Assembly: GCF_013778325.1 (NCBI RefSeq)
Contig: NZ_JACEIB010000003.1
Coordinates: 558,001-622,000 of the forward strand
Length of the DNA stretch: 64,000 nt
Direction: 5' to 3'
DNA from: Sphingomonas chungangi
GTDB lineage: Bacteria; Pseudomonadota; Alphaproteobacteria; Sphingomonadales; Sphingomonadaceae
The position numbers were made by a program, and so were the translations under genes. The notes under the pieces were generated by a model. The model saw only the letters and a program-made list of their open reading frames with translations. It did not search any database and had not been told where the DNA came from. Positions within the stretch are counted from its first letter, which is position 1, and every line of letters starts with the position of its first letter. Positions 20,974 to 30,251 of the stretch are shown here, in pieces.

Positions 20974-22128
20974 ATGTACTTCACCCCGGAACGCAACCGC
21001 GATCTCGCCGAGAAGCTCTACAGGCACGCACGCGAGACCACGACGGACATGGCCGACGATCTCGTCGAGTACGATCTGTCGATCTATTCCGATCCCGCGC
21101 TCGCGATCGAGGAGCGGGAGAAGATCTTCCAGCGTATCCCGATGATGGCGCTGCATAGCTCGCAGGTGCCCGAGCCGGGCAGCTTCGCGACCGTGAAGCT
21201 CAATGCCACCAACGCGCTCGTCACGCGGCAGAAGGATGGCACGGTCCGCGCCTTCGTCAACGCCTGCCGCCATCGCGGTGCCACCGTGGTCAGCGAGACG
21301 AGCGGCAAGCGCGGTCTGTTCATGTGCCCCTATCACGGCTGGAGCTACGCGAACGACGGTACGCTCAAGGCGGTGGGCTTCGCCGAAACCTTCGGCGGCG
21401 ATCCCTGCGGCAATCGCAATTTGCTGCCGCTGCCGGTGGAGGAGCGGCACGGCTTCATCTGGATCGTCGAGAACCCGCAAGCGGAGATCGATGTCGCCGC
21501 GCATCTGGGCGAGGGGATGGACCGCGCGCTCGCCGAATATGATTTCGGCCGCTTCCATTGCTATCGGCACGAAGTCTTCGAGTTTCCGCAGAACTGGAAG
21601 GTCATGATGGACGGCCTGATCGACGGCTATCATGTCCAATTCCTGCACGGGAAGACGATCAGCCCCTATTTCTACCCCAACATGATGGGCATCCAGCAGC
21701 ACGGCCATCATGCTTTGTGGGGCAATCCCCGCCGCCGGCTGGGCGAGATCCTGGACCAGGCGCCGGGCGACGTGCCGCTCGATCGCTACGTCATCTTCGG
21801 CAATCTGATCTCGCCCAATTCGGCGATGGTGCTCCATCCGCATCACATCGAATATTGGACGGTCTATCAGGATCCCAGGAACGTCTCGAACTGCTTCCTC
21901 CACCTGCGCTACCTGACGCCGCAGAAGGAGCAGGACGAGCGCGGCCACGAGATCCTCGCCAAGAACTGGAAGATCGCGACCGACGCAGTGATCAACGAGG
22001 ACGTGCCGGCCGGCAACAGCATCCAGGCGTCGGCCGAGATGCCCTTCACCGGATCGATCATCCTCGGCCGCAACGAGGTGACCAACCAGATCTTCCACCG
22101 CGCCTATCGCGACTATATGGCCAGCTGA
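20974..22128 (+). CDS. Rieske non-heme iron oxygenase, alpha subunit (copy 2)
   Basis: A 384-residue oxygenase alpha subunit. The Rieske ligands are C98-x-H100 and C118-x2-H121, the mononuclear iron ligands H220 and H225, with the bridging D217 in the canonical DGYHVQFLH arrangement. This differs from copy 1, which has Glu at the bridging position. GAGGAGAGGG precedes the ATG. It lies between the molybdoenzyme gene (10-base gap) and a TetR gene (2-base gap), so all three are in one operon. No beta subunit is encoded, so a homotrimeric alpha3 oxygenase of the 3-ketosteroid-hydroxylase or demethylase kind is likely. Redox partners are not adjacent. Confidence 0.92.
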   Translation: MYFTPERNRDLAEKLYRHARETTTDMADDLVEYDLSIYSDPALAIEEREKIFQRIPMMALHSSQVPEPGSFATVKLNATNALVTRQKDGTVRAFVNACRHRGATVVSETSGKRGLFMCPYHGWSYANDGTLKAVGFAETFGGDPCGNRNLLPLPVEERHGFIWIVENPQAEIDVAAHLGEGMDRALAEYDFGRFHCYRHEVFEFPQNWKVMMDGLIDGYHVQFLHGKTISPYFYPNMMGIQQHGHHALWGNPRRRLGEILDQAPGDVPLDRYVIFGNLISPNSAMVLHPHHIEYWTVYQDPRNVSNCFLHLRYLTPQKEQDERGHEILAKNWKIATDAVINEDVPAGNSIQASAEMPFTGSIILGRNEVTNQIFHRAYRDYMAS

Positions 22129-22130
22129 GC

Positions 22131-22715
22131 ATGTACCGCGCGACCGACATCGACGAGGCCAGCACCGGCGAGCGCGTGCTCGCCGCGGCCCACGCCTGCT
22201 TCGAACGCTACGGCGTGCCCAAGACGACGATCGAGGATATCGCGCGCGAAACCGGCGTGTCGCGGCCGACGGTGTACAAATATCATAACGGCAAGGATGC
22301 CATCCTCGAGGAATTGTCGCGACGCGAGGTGCTGAAGGTGAATGCCGAGGTGCGCGCGGGGCTGGTGCGGCGCGAGGGCTTCGCCGATTTCCTGACCGAG
22401 GCGCTGTTCCTCGTCATCCGCATCGCCGGCGGCAACGCCTATATCCGCCGCCTGCTGGAGGCGCACGACTTCCAGCTGGCGGCGATGGATCCGGCGAGCG
22501 CGATGTTCCGGATGCAGCGCGACTGGTGGCGCGGCCCGCTGGCCCATGCCGCCGAACGGGGCGAACTCGCGCCCGATCTGGATACCGATGAGATCGTGAC
22601 GTGGCTCGGCCATTCGCAGCGAATGCTGCTGGTCCATGCCGAGAATTCGGCGGTGGACGATGTGGCGCTGCGCCGGATGATCCGGCGCTTCGTGGTGGCG
22701 CCGCTGCTGGCCTAG
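22131..22715 (+). CDS. TetR-family transcriptional regulator
   Basis: A 194-residue TetR protein with the HTH at about residues 32-55: TTIEDIARETGVSRPTVYKY, followed by NGKDAIL. The C-terminal half is helical with a Trp-rich segment (RDWWRGP) that may line the ligand pocket. The gene starts two bases after the Rieske stop and is the last gene of the 18744-22715 operon. Autoregulation through the inverted repeat at 18719-18742 is a reasonable inference. Its stop shares CTAG with the convergent enoyl-CoA hydratase gene. Confidence 0.9.
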   Translation: MYRATDIDEASTGERVLAAAHACFERYGVPKTTIEDIARETGVSRPTVYKYHNGKDAILEELSRREVLKVNAEVRAGLVRREGFADFLTEALFLVIRIAGGNAYIRRLLEAHDFQLAAMDPASAMFRMQRDWWRGPLAHAAERGELAPDLDTDEIVTWLGHSQRMLLVHAENSAVDDVALRRMIRRFVVAPLLA

Positions 22716-23500
22716 CGCTGCTTCATCGCCGCCAGGATCGCGCCGAGCGCCTCGCGCGCCTCGGGGCCGAAGGTCGTCACCACCTCGTAGGCGAGCGAGG
22801 CTTCGAAGGCGGCCATGCCGTCGCGGATCCAGTGGTTGAGCGAGCGCTTGGTGAGTTCCAGCGCCAGCGGGCTGCGCCGCGCCAGTTCGGCCGCGACCGC
22901 CAGCGCCTCCTCCAGCACGCGCTCCCTCGGCACCGCCAGCGACACCAGCCCGATCCGCTCCGCCTCGCGGCCATCGAGCTTGCGGCATGTGAGCAGGTAG
23001 AGCTTGGCCTTCGCCATGCTGGTCAGCAACGGCCAGAGCAACGCCGCATGATCGCCCGCCGCCAGTCCGATACGGGTATGGCCGTCCGCGATCACCGCAT
23101 CCTCCGCGATCACCGAGATATCCGCCAAAAGCCCCACCGCGAGGCCCGCGCCGGCCGCCGCGCCGTTGATCGCCGAGACGATCGGCTTGCGGCACTCGAC
23201 CATGCCGGTGAGGATCTGGATCGTCTCGCGCATCATCCGGATCGTGCCGGCATAGTCGCTGCCGTCGGTATCGATCTCGGCGAGGTCGCCGCCCGCGCTG
23301 AACGCCTTGCCGGCGCCGGTGATCACCGCGACCCGAATCGTCTCGTCCTCGTCGATCAGGCGGAAGAGGACGGCGAGCTCGGCGTGCATTCGCGCGTCGG
23401 TCACATTCATCCGCTTGGGCCGGTTGAGCGTGAACAGCGCGATCCCGTCGTCGCGCCGGTCGACCAGGATGCGTTCGAAGCTGTCGAAGTCGATGCTCAC
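22712..23500 (-). CDS. Enoyl-CoA hydratase/isomerase family protein lacking both catalytic Glu
   Basis: A 262-residue crotonase-fold protein with the oxyanion-hole elements [10 protein letters not shown] and GAAAGAGLA. The positions of both hydratase glutamates are replaced (GAGLAV and ADGHTRIG), so simple hydration is doubtful; isomerase or another superfamily reaction is more likely. The start is GTG at 23500, chosen because it overlaps the upstream dehydrogenase stop as GTGA and because the protein then begins just ahead of the first beta-strand. Together with the dehydrogenase and kinase genes upstream it forms a three-gene operon on the minus strand. Confidence 0.87.
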   Translation of the reverse strand: MSIDFDSFERILVDRRDDGIALFTLNRPKRMNVTDARMHAELAVLFRLIDEDETIRVAVITGAGKAFSAGGDLAEIDTDGSDYAGTIRMMRETIQILTGMVECRKPIVSAINGAAAGAGLAVGLLADISVIAEDAVIADGHTRIGLAAGDHAALLWPLLTSMAKAKLYLLTCRKLDGREAERIGLVSLAVPRERVLEEALAVAAELARRSPLALELTKRSLNHWIRDGMAAFEASLAYEVVTTFGPEAREALGAILAAMKQR

Positions 23501-24744
23501 GGCTCGGCCCGCGCCGCACGGCGCTTCTTCATCTCGATCCGCGCGATGGTGCGCTCGTGCACCTCGTCCGGCCCATCGGCGATGCGCAGCGCGCGGGCGA
23601 TGGCATAGAATTCCGCGAGCGGCGTGTCCTGCGAGACGCCGGCGCCGCCATGCGCCTGGATCGCCCAGTCGATGATCCGCCCGGCCATGCGCGGCGCCGC
23701 CACCTTGATCATGGCGATTTCCGCGCGCGCCGCCTGGTTGCCGGAGCGGTCCATCGCGTCCGCCGCCTTGAGGCAGAGCAGGCGCGTCATGTCGATGTCG
23801 ATCCGCGCGGTGGCGATGCGCTCGTCCCAAACCGAATAGTGGGCGATCGGCTTGCCGAAGGCGACGCGGCTGGAGATGCGGTCGATCAGCAGTTCCAGCG
23901 CGCGCTCGGCCATGCCGATGGCACGCATGCAATGGTGGATGCGCCCCGGCCCCAGCCGCCCCTGCGCGATCTCGAATCCGCGCCCTTCGCCGAGCAGCAG
24001 GTTGGCGGCGGGCACACGGACATCCTTCAGCACCACCTCGCCATGGCCGTGCGGCGCGTCGTCATAGCCGAACACGGTGAGCATCCGCTTGACGGTGACG
24101 CCCGGCGTATCGAGCGGCACCAGGATCATCGACTGCTGACGGTGGACCTCGGCCGCCGGATCGGTCTTGCCCATCAGGATCGCGACCTTGCAGCGCGGAT
24201 CGCCGGTGGCGCTGGACCACCATTTGCGGCCGTTGATGACATAATGATCGCCGTCACGTGCGATCCGCGTCTCGATATTGGTGGCATCGGACGAGGCGAC
24301 CGCCGGCTCGGTCATCAGGAAGGCGGATCGGATCGTACCGCCCATCAGCGGGCGCAGCCACTGCTCCTGCTGCGCGGCGTCGCCGAAACGGAGCAACACC
24401 TCCATGTTGCCGGTATCGGGCGCCGAGCAGTTGAACACCTCCGGCGCCCACACGACGCGGCCGGTCTCCTCGGCGGCGAGCGCATATTCGACATTGGTGA
24501 GGCCCGGCCCGTCGAACGCGAAGTCGTGGACCGGCGCCAGGTGAGACGGCGGCATGAACAGGTTCCACAGCCCCGCCGCGCGGGCCTTTGCCTTCAGTTC
24601 CTCGACCAGCGGCAATGGCTGCCAGCGATCGCCGCTCGCCACCTCCTCGTGGAAGCGATGCTCGGCCGGATGGACATGCTCGGCCATGAAGGCGGCGACA
24701 CGGTCGCGCCAGCGAGTTTGCTTGGGAGTGGGCGTGAAATCCAT
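23497..24744 (-). CDS. Acyl-CoA dehydrogenase, ACAD10/11-LvaC subtype (copy 2)
   Basis: The 415-residue protein is a close sister of the one at 2419: [28 protein letters not shown] and [10 protein letters not shown] are all shared. It therefore has the same Asp-for-Glu change at the medium-chain base position and no isovaleryl-type base. GGAGGAAA precedes the ATG at 24744. The kinase gene lies 21 bases upstream in the same operon and an enoyl-CoA hydratase follows with a four-base overlap. The inferred role is conversion of the kinase product, a phosphorylated hydroxyacyl-CoA, to an enoyl-CoA or isomerised hydroxyacyl-CoA, as in the LvaABC system. Confidence 0.9.
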   Translation of the reverse strand: MDFTPTPKQTRWRDRVAAFMAEHVHPAEHRFHEEVASGDRWQPLPLVEELKAKARAAGLWNLFMPPSHLAPVHDFAFDGPGLTNVEYALAAEETGRVVWAPEVFNCSAPDTGNMEVLLRFGDAAQQEQWLRPLMGGTIRSAFLMTEPAVASSDATNIETRIARDGDHYVINGRKWWSSATGDPRCKVAILMGKTDPAAEVHRQQSMILVPLDTPGVTVKRMLTVFGYDDAPHGHGEVVLKDVRVPAANLLLGEGRGFEIAQGRLGPGRIHHCMRAIGMAERALELLIDRISSRVAFGKPIAHYSVWDERIATARIDIDMTRLLCLKAADAMDRSGNQAARAEIAMIKVAAPRMAGRIIDWAIQAHGGAGVSQDTPLAEFYAIARALRIADGPDEVHERTIARIEMKKRRAARAEP

Positions 24745-24765
24745 CGGTGTTTCCTCCGGGAAACG

Positions 24766-25863
24766 TCAGCGCGCGCCGGCGCGGATCGCCTGGTGCCAGG
24801 CGAGCGCGGCCAGCGGCTCGACGCGCTTGGCGATGTCGGCGGCATGATCGGACGAAGCGGTGCCGCGCGCCAGTCGTCCCCGGATGCCGTGGATGATCGC
24901 GGCGAGCCGGAACATGTTGAAGGCGACGTAGAAATCATAGCCTGCAACGCCGTCGCGCCTGCTGTTGCGGCAATAAGTGGCGATATATTCCGCTTCCCCC
25001 GGGATGTTGGCTGCGGCGAGATCGATCCCCAGAAGACCGGTCGAGATTTCGGGCGGCATCCGATACATCATTCCGTGAAAGGCGAAGTCGGCCAGCGGAG
25101 GGCCCAGCGTCGAAAGCTCCCAGTCGAGCACGGCGATCACGCGCGGCTCGGTGGGGTGGAAGATCATGTTGTCGCAGCGGAAATCGCCGTGGACGATAGA
25201 CGTTTCTTCGTCCGGCGGAATGTTCTCCGGCAGCCACGCGATCAGCCGGTCCATCGCCTCGACCCGGCCCGCCGCCTCATCCTCCTCATATTGACAAGAA
25301 AGGCGCGCGATCTGGCGCGCGCAATAGCCCGCCGGCCGGCCGTAGTCACCGAGTCCGATCGTGGCGGGATCGATGCCGTGCAGATCCGCGAGCGTGCGGT
25401 TCATCGCCATGAAGCAGGCCGGTCGTTCCTCACGCGGCGCAGTGGAGAAAGTCGATCCCCAGAAGATGCGGCCTTCGACATGCTCCATCACGTAGAAGGC
25501 GCTGCCGATCACGGCATCGTCCTCGCAGAGTGCGAACGGTCGCGCCACGGGAAACCCGGCCCCGTGAAGCGCGGCGATCACGCGATATTCGCGATCGACG
25601 GCATGGGCGGACTTGACCAGCAGCCCCGGCGGCTTGCGCCTGAGCACGTAGTTGCGCCCCGGCGTCTCCAGCTTGAACGTCGGATTGGACTGACCACCCC
25701 TGAACTGCTCGATGCGCAGCGGCCCGGCGAAGCCCTCGACATAATCGCGCATCCAGCGCGCCAGCCGCGCCTCGTCGAAGCGCTGATCGAGACGGACTTC
25801 GATCGTGCCGGCATTGCGCGCCGCCCACTCGCGGTCGATGTCGCTCTGGGCCTCGCTCGCCAC
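24766..25863 (-). CDS. APH-fold phosphotransferase, LvaA/ACAD10-11 kinase-like (copy 2)
   Basis: A 365-residue kinase-fold protein. FRGGQSNPTF and YVLRRKPPG form the nucleotide-binding lobe, HGDFRCDN is the catalytic loop and LDWELSTLG carries the metal ligand. It is very similar to the copy at 34592. It lies directly upstream of a partner acyl-CoA dehydrogenase gene. I chose the GTG at 25863 (AAAGG eight bases ahead); the frame is open to 25920 but has only a TTG there. The first gene of its operon, it faces an operator-like inverted repeat at 25923-25946. Phosphorylation of a 4-hydroxyacyl-CoA is inferred from family and context. Confidence 0.86.
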   Translation of the reverse strand: MASEAQSDIDREWAARNAGTIEVRLDQRFDEARLARWMRDYVEGFAGPLRIEQFRGGQSNPTFKLETPGRNYVLRRKPPGLLVKSAHAVDREYRVIAALHGAGFPVARPFALCEDDAVIGSAFYVMEHVEGRIFWGSTFSTAPREERPACFMAMNRTLADLHGIDPATIGLGDYGRPAGYCARQIARLSCQYEEDEAAGRVEAMDRLIAWLPENIPPDEETSIVHGDFRCDNMIFHPTEPRVIAVLDWELSTLGPPLADFAFHGMMYRMPPEISTGLLGIDLAAANIPGEAEYIATYCRNSRRDGVAGYDFYVAFNMFRLAAIIHGIRGRLARGTASSDHAADIAKRVEPLAALAWHQAIRAGAR

Positions 25864-25922
25864 GCCTCTTGCCTTTCGTCGTTGTGATCGACCTTGCCGC
25901 TCCGGTGCGCGATCCGTCAACG

Positions 25923-25946
25923 GATTTTAGGCGATCGGTTAAAATC
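25923..25946. promoter_or_regulatory. Perfect inverted repeat between divergent kinase and P450 operons
   Basis: GATTTTA (25923-25929), a ten-base spacer and TAAAATC (25940-25946) form a perfect 24-base inverted repeat in a 163-base divergent gap. A related half-site, CCGATGAAAATG, lies at 25985-25995. The size and symmetry fit a TetR or similar dimeric regulator site controlling both the P450 gene and the kinase/dehydrogenase/hydratase operon. Confidence 0.55.
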
Positions 25947-26026
25947 GGTCGACTCCCCGCCGCGGCGCCGTTATTCTCAACCGACCGATGAAAATGCCGG
26001 CCAGCACCGGCGGGGAGAGACTCATA

Positions 26027-27238
26027 GTGGCGACCGCGGCGCGCATTCCCGATCACGTCCGTCCCGAGCAGGTATACGAGCTCGATATCTATCGGGATTC
26101 CCGGCTGCTCGCCGATGTTCACGCGGGCTATGCCGAGGTACAGAAGGAAGCACCGCCGATCTTCTTCACGCCGGAGAATGGCGGCCACTGGGTCGTAACC
26201 CGTTTCGACCTCATCTCGGAGATCGTGCGCGATCCTGAGACCTTCTCGGCCTCCCAAATGCAGATCCCGCCGGTGAAGGACGCGCCGACCTTCATCCCGC
26301 TCAATCTCGATCCGCCGGACAACCTGCCCTATCGCCAGATCCTGATGCCGTGGTTCGCGCCCAGGTCGATCCATGCGATGGACGGCTACCTCAAGGAATT
26401 GGCGACCGAACTCGTCGACAGCGTGGCCAGCAAGGGCGGTTGCGATTTCGTGGCGGACATCGCCGCGCGCTATCCGGTCGGCGTGTTCATGCGGATGATG
26501 GGGCTGCCGATGGATAAATTCGACGATTTTCGAAGGATCGTCGTCAAATTTTTCAGCTCGCAAGGCCAGTCCGAAGTGGTCGAGCTAGCCCAGATCATCA
26601 ATGCCGAGATGGCGCTGGTGATCGAGGCCCGGCGCAAGGAGCGGAAGGACGATCTCGTCTCCCATCTGCTCGACGCCGATCTCAAGGGCCGGCCGCTGAC
26701 GCCCGAGGAGCTGGCGTCGATGTGCTTCCTGCTGTTCATCGCCGGGCTGGACACGGTGACCAACGGCCTGACCTTCGGGATGCGGCACATCGCCGCGCGG
26801 CCGGATCTGCAGGCCCGCCTGCGCGCCGAGCCGGACAAGATCGAAGCGGCCGTCGAGGAGGTGCTGCGGCTCTTCGGCGTGGTCAACACACCGCGCATCC
26901 TGACGAGGGATTGCGAGCGCTTCGGCGTTTCCTTCCGCAAGGGCGAGATGCTGCTCAACCTGCTGCCGATGGCGGGCCATGACGACGGCAAGAATGCCGA
27001 CCCGGAGGCGTTCGACCTCGATCGCAAGAAGCGCGAATATCTAACCTTCTCGACCGGACCGCATCTGTGCATCGGCCATTTCCTGGCGCGATCCGAGATG
27101 AAGATGCTCTTCGCCGAATGGTTCAGCCGCATCCCCGAGTTCCGCATCGCCGACGGCTATACGGAACGGTTTCGCGCCGGCACGGTGATGTCGCTGGAAT
27201 CGCTCGATCTGGTGTGGGACGCGGCGGCGGCGAAATAG
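26027..27238 (+). CDS. Cytochrome P450 (class I bacterial type, second copy)
   Basis: This 403-residue P450 has the I-helix FIAGLDTVT, the K-helix EEVLR and the heme loop FSTGPHLCIG with C348 as the thiolate ligand. It differs clearly from the P450 at 11037, so the two are not recent duplicates. I chose the GTG at 26027 because GGGGAGA lies eight bases upstream; an ATG at 25988 would add 13 residues with no ribosome site. It is divergent from the kinase/dehydrogenase/hydratase operon over an inverted repeat. The ferredoxin at 14882 may serve it. Its TAG stop directly abuts the stop of the convergent DJ-1/PfpI gene. Confidence 0.92.
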   Translation: MATAARIPDHVRPEQVYELDIYRDSRLLADVHAGYAEVQKEAPPIFFTPENGGHWVVTRFDLISEIVRDPETFSASQMQIPPVKDAPTFIPLNLDPPDNLPYRQILMPWFAPRSIHAMDGYLKELATELVDSVASKGGCDFVADIAARYPVGVFMRMMGLPMDKFDDFRRIVVKFFSSQGQSEVVELAQIINAEMALVIEARRKERKDDLVSHLLDADLKGRPLTPEELASMCFLLFIAGLDTVTNGLTFGMRHIAARPDLQARLRAEPDKIEAAVEEVLRLFGVVNTPRILTRDCERFGVSFRKGEMLLNLLPMAGHDDGKNADPEAFDLDRKKREYLTFSTGPHLCIGHFLARSEMKMLFAEWFSRIPEFRIADGYTERFRAGTVMSLESLDLVWDAAAAK

Positions 27239-27871
27239 CTAGGCGGCGCTGCCGCCCGCCAACCGCGCGAAGGCGGCCATGACTTCCGGCGGCGCAGTTT
27301 CCGGGCGACCCGCATGGAAGGGCGGCTCCGGGGCATATTCGATTGTCAGCTGGATGAGCTGGGCTGCGACGTCGCCCGCGATCGCCGCGGCGCAGACCAA
27401 TGCGAAGTCGATGCCCGCGGTGACGCCGCCGCCGGTGATGACATTGCCGTCGCGCACGATGCGGGCGGGATCCGGGATGGCCCCGTGCTCCGCGAGCCTG
27501 TCGCGCATCGCCCAATGGCAGGCGCTCCGCTTGCCATGCAGCAGGCCCGCTGCGCCTAGCACCAGCGAGCCGTTGCACACCGACGTGACGTAAGTCGCGC
27601 CCGCCGCAAGGCGCCGTATGTCGTCGAGCGCATCGGGCTGCGTGATGCGGCTCTGGTCGAGGCCACCGGGGATGCACAGCAGGTCGCAGCGATCGATGTC
27701 GGAAAGCCGCTCCACCCCGCGGAAGGTCAGGCCGTGCTCCGTCCTGAGATCGCCGCCGTCGGGACTTGCGATACGCACCCGCGCGCCCGGCAGGCGGCAG
27801 AACACCTCGTAGGGGCTCGCGAAGTCGAGCTGGGTGAAATCGGGGTACAGGATAAACACGATCTCGGTCAT
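27239..27871 (-). CDS. DJ-1/PfpI-family protein, isonitrile hydratase-like
   Basis: The 210-residue protein has the class I glutamine-amidotransferase-like fold. The nucleophile is C99 in VTSVCNGSLVLGAAGLL, and D16 lies in FTQLDFASPYEVF. Both surroundings match cyclohexyl-isocyanide hydratase (InhA) and the amidase-like domain of some AraC regulators. No DNA-binding domain is attached. In the hydratase, Thr follows the Cys, whereas here it is Asn, so activity on isonitriles is uncertain and a glyoxalase/chaperone-like or other role is possible. AGGAG precedes tandem ATGs at 27874 and 27871; the second has better spacing. It follows two acyl-CoA dehydrogenase genes in the same direction. Confidence 0.82.
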   Translation of the reverse strand: MTEIVFILYPDFTQLDFASPYEVFCRLPGARVRIASPDGGDLRTEHGLTFRGVERLSDIDRCDLLCIPGGLDQSRITQPDALDDIRRLAAGATYVTSVCNGSLVLGAAGLLHGKRSACHWAMRDRLAEHGAIPDPARIVRDGNVITGGGVTAGIDFALVCAAAIAGDVAAQLIQLTIEYAPEPPFHAGRPETAPPEVMAAFARLAGGSAA

Positions 27872-27891
27872 CATTGCTCCTGCTCCGGCGT

Positions 27892-28959
27892 CTAGAAACC
27901 ACGGAGCGTCGCGTAGCGCTCGGCGCACCAGGCAGCGTTGCCGAACAGGGTTTCGGAAACGCGCGCCCATTTGAGCGTACGTCCGGCGGGATGTTCGGCG
28001 GTCATGCCGATGCCGCCGTGCATCTGTACCATCTCGCTGCTGACGCGGTGTATCGCCTCGCCCGCGACATATTTGGCGAGCGCGGCGAGTGCCGGGAAAT
28101 CGGGAGTGCCGTGCTCGGCGGCGGTCCAGGCGGCGGCGACCGAGGAGCGGGCGAGCTCGATCTCGCACAGCGCCTGCGCGGCGCGGTGCTGGAGCGCCTG
28201 GAAGCTGCCGATCGGCCGCCCGAACTGCTCGCGCAGCTTTAGATAGTCCACCGTCGTGCGAAGCGCGCCGTCTGCCGCGCCCAGCATCTCGGATGCGAGA
28301 CCGGTGCGGGCAAGATCGCAGAGGCGATCGATGCCCTCGACGCCGACGCCGAGCGGTACGCCGGGTGCGCAGTCGAACGCGACGTCGCCGATCTCGCGGC
28401 CATCGATCATGTCGAGCGCGGCGATGGTCGTGGCGGCCGCGTCGACGAGGAACAGATCCCGCCCGTCCGCCGTCTGCGCCGTCACCAAGAGGCGGTTCGC
28501 GCGCGGCGCGTCGAGCACGAAGCGTTTGGCGCCGGTCAGTCGCCAGCCCGCGTCGTCCCGTTCGGCGCGGGTCGCGATGGGGGCGCCGTGGCGCGGCCCC
28601 TCATCGATCGCGAAGGCCACCACCCATTCACCCGCCGCGATCGCCGAGGCGAGATCGCGACGGTCGGCGAGCGCTTGCGCCGCGATCAGCCCCGTCGAGA
28701 GCAAAGGCGTGGTCGAGAGCGTGCCGCCCAGCGCCTCGAGCAGCGCGCCGGTGGCCGCCGGCCCGAAGCCGAGCCCGCCGGAGGCCTCGGCCACGCAGGC
28801 GCCCGCCCAGCCGAGCCCGGCGATCGCCTCCCAGCGCGCGCCGATGCCGCTCCGCGCCGTCCGAGGATCGGGCTCGACCGGCCCGGCATCGCCGACCCAC
28901 TGGCGCGCCGCGTCGCGCAGCATCGCCAGATCGTCGGCGCCGGTGACCGCGCCGCTCAC
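27892..28959 (-). CDS. Acyl-CoA dehydrogenase, small non-catalytic-type subunit
   Basis: A 355-residue acyl-CoA dehydrogenase-fold protein. The middle and C-terminal halves are clear (REQFGRPIGSFQALQH, QMHGGIGMTAEHP), but neither known catalytic-base position has Glu, and the flavin loop is degenerate. It starts at a GTG overlapping the stop of the next dehydrogenase gene as GTGA. In actinobacterial cholesterol degradation such adjacent unequal FadE genes (ChsE-type) encode alpha2beta2 heterotetramers in which only one subunit carries the base. I infer the same here with the product of 28956 as the catalytic partner. Confidence 0.88.
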   Translation of the reverse strand: MSGAVTGADDLAMLRDAARQWVGDAGPVEPDPRTARSGIGARWEAIAGLGWAGACVAEASGGLGFGPAATGALLEALGGTLSTTPLLSTGLIAAQALADRRDLASAIAAGEWVVAFAIDEGPRHGAPIATRAERDDAGWRLTGAKRFVLDAPRANRLLVTAQTADGRDLFLVDAAATTIAALDMIDGREIGDVAFDCAPGVPLGVGVEGIDRLCDLARTGLASEMLGAADGALRTTVDYLKLREQFGRPIGSFQALQHRAAQALCEIELARSSVAAAWTAAEHGTPDFPALAALAKYVAGEAIHRVSSEMVQMHGGIGMTAEHPAGRTLKWARVSETLFGNAAWCAERYATLRGF

Positions 28960-30158
28960 CGGGAAGGCAGCCCGAGCACGCGCTTGGCGATCACGTCGAG
29001 GTTGATCTCCGATGTGCCGCCCTCGATCGAATTGCCCTTCGACCGCAGCCACTTGCGCGTTTCCGCCAGATCATCGCCCGCGAACGGCGCGCCGTCCCAG
29101 CCAAGCCCTTCGAGGCCGAGGATCTCGATAGCCAACTCGTGCCGATGCTGGTTGGCCTTGGCCGAGGCATATTTGATCACCGAGGAGGCAGCGCTCGCCT
29201 GGCCGGCATCGACCTCCAGCTGCGCGCGCGCAGTGGTGAGCTGGATGGCGCGCTCCGTCATCATCTGACGGGCGATGCGATCGCGCAGCGCGGTGTCGCG
29301 GATGTGGCCCGCCTCGTCCGTCAGGCCGGCGCGGCCGGCAAGGGCGGGCAGGGTGACGCTGCGATCGCCTCCGAAGCCCACCGCCGAGACGTTCTGCCGC
29401 TCGTACTGGAGCAGCTTCTTGGCGATCTCCCAGCCGCCGTTGAGCGGGCCGACGAGATGGTCCTTGGGCACCTTCACGTCGTCGAAAAAGCTCTCGCAGA
29501 AGGGCGAGGAGCCGGAGATCAGGCGGATCGGGCGAATGGTGACGCCCGGCGTCGCGAGATCGACGAGGATGAAGGAGATGCCGGCATGCTTTGGCGCATC
29601 CGGATCGGTGCGCACCAGGCAGAAGATCCAGTCGGCCTGGTCGGCATAGGTGGTCCAGATCTTCTGGCCGTTGAGCAGCCAGTGATCGCCCTTGTCCTCC
29701 GCCCGCATCCGGAGCGAGGCGAGATCGGAGCCGGCGGAGGGTTCCGAATAACCCTGGCACCAGCGAATCTCACCGCGTGCGATCGGCGGCAGGAAGCGCT
29801 GTTTCTGTTCTTCGCTGGCATATTCGAGCAGCACCGGCCCCAGCATCCACAGGCCGAAGGAGAAGAGCGCGGGGCGGGCGCCGATCGCCGCCAGTTCCTC
29901 GTTCAATATCCCGGTTTCGACGGCCGAGAGGCCGGCACCGCCATAAGCCTCGGGCCAGTGCGGCGCCGTCCAACCACGCGCGACCATCCGCTCCAACCAT
30001 GTCCGGGTCTCTTCCGCCGGAAAGCGCGCGGTGCGGCCGCCCCACGGAATCTCGGCCTCCGGCATCGGCGTGCGTATGCGCGCGGGCACGTTCGCCGCCA
30101 GCCAGGCGCGCACCTCCGCACGGAATCCCTCCGCCGGCAAAGAAAGACTTGCTTGCAT
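28956..30158 (-). CDS. Acyl-CoA dehydrogenase, catalytic subunit of a likely heterotetramer
   Basis: A 400-residue dehydrogenase with the flavin loop YSEPSAGSDLASL, the NGQKIWTTYADQADW strand and the C-terminal IEGGTSEIN containing the Glu base. GGAAAG lies six bases ahead of the ATG at 30158. The small partner gene overlaps its stop by four bases, enforcing equal synthesis. Paired FadE proteins of this kind act on bulky CoA thioesters such as steroid side chains or isoprenoid acids, which supports a polycyclic or terpenoid substrate for this region. The operon is divergent from the quinone oxidoreductase/FadB operon. Confidence 0.92.
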   Translation of the reverse strand: MQASLSLPAEGFRAEVRAWLAANVPARIRTPMPEAEIPWGGRTARFPAEETRTWLERMVARGWTAPHWPEAYGGAGLSAVETGILNEELAAIGARPALFSFGLWMLGPVLLEYASEEQKQRFLPPIARGEIRWCQGYSEPSAGSDLASLRMRAEDKGDHWLLNGQKIWTTYADQADWIFCLVRTDPDAPKHAGISFILVDLATPGVTIRPIRLISGSSPFCESFFDDVKVPKDHLVGPLNGGWEIAKKLLQYERQNVSAVGFGGDRSVTLPALAGRAGLTDEAGHIRDTALRDRIARQMMTERAIQLTTARAQLEVDAGQASAASSVIKYASAKANQHRHELAIEILGLEGLGWDGAPFAGDDLAETRKWLRSKGNSIEGGTSEINLDVIAKRVLGLPSR

Positions 30159-30168
30159 CGCGTCTTTC

Positions 30169-30187
30169 CTATTCGATTAATTAAACA
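30169..30187. promoter_or_regulatory. AT-rich operator-like site at a divergent start
   Basis: The stretch contains GATTAATTAAAC; read on the minus strand it is GTTTAATTAATCGAATAG, which matches TAATCRATCAAATAA at 12 of 15 positions. It lies just upstream of the dehydrogenase ribosome site (minus) and 65 bases before the oxidoreductase gene (plus). Confidence 0.35.
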
Positions 30188-30251
30188 GGTCAATCATGAT
30201 CGGCCTAAGCCGATTCTCCCGTCGCGGACGGGTGCAGGAGCGGGGAGGGGA

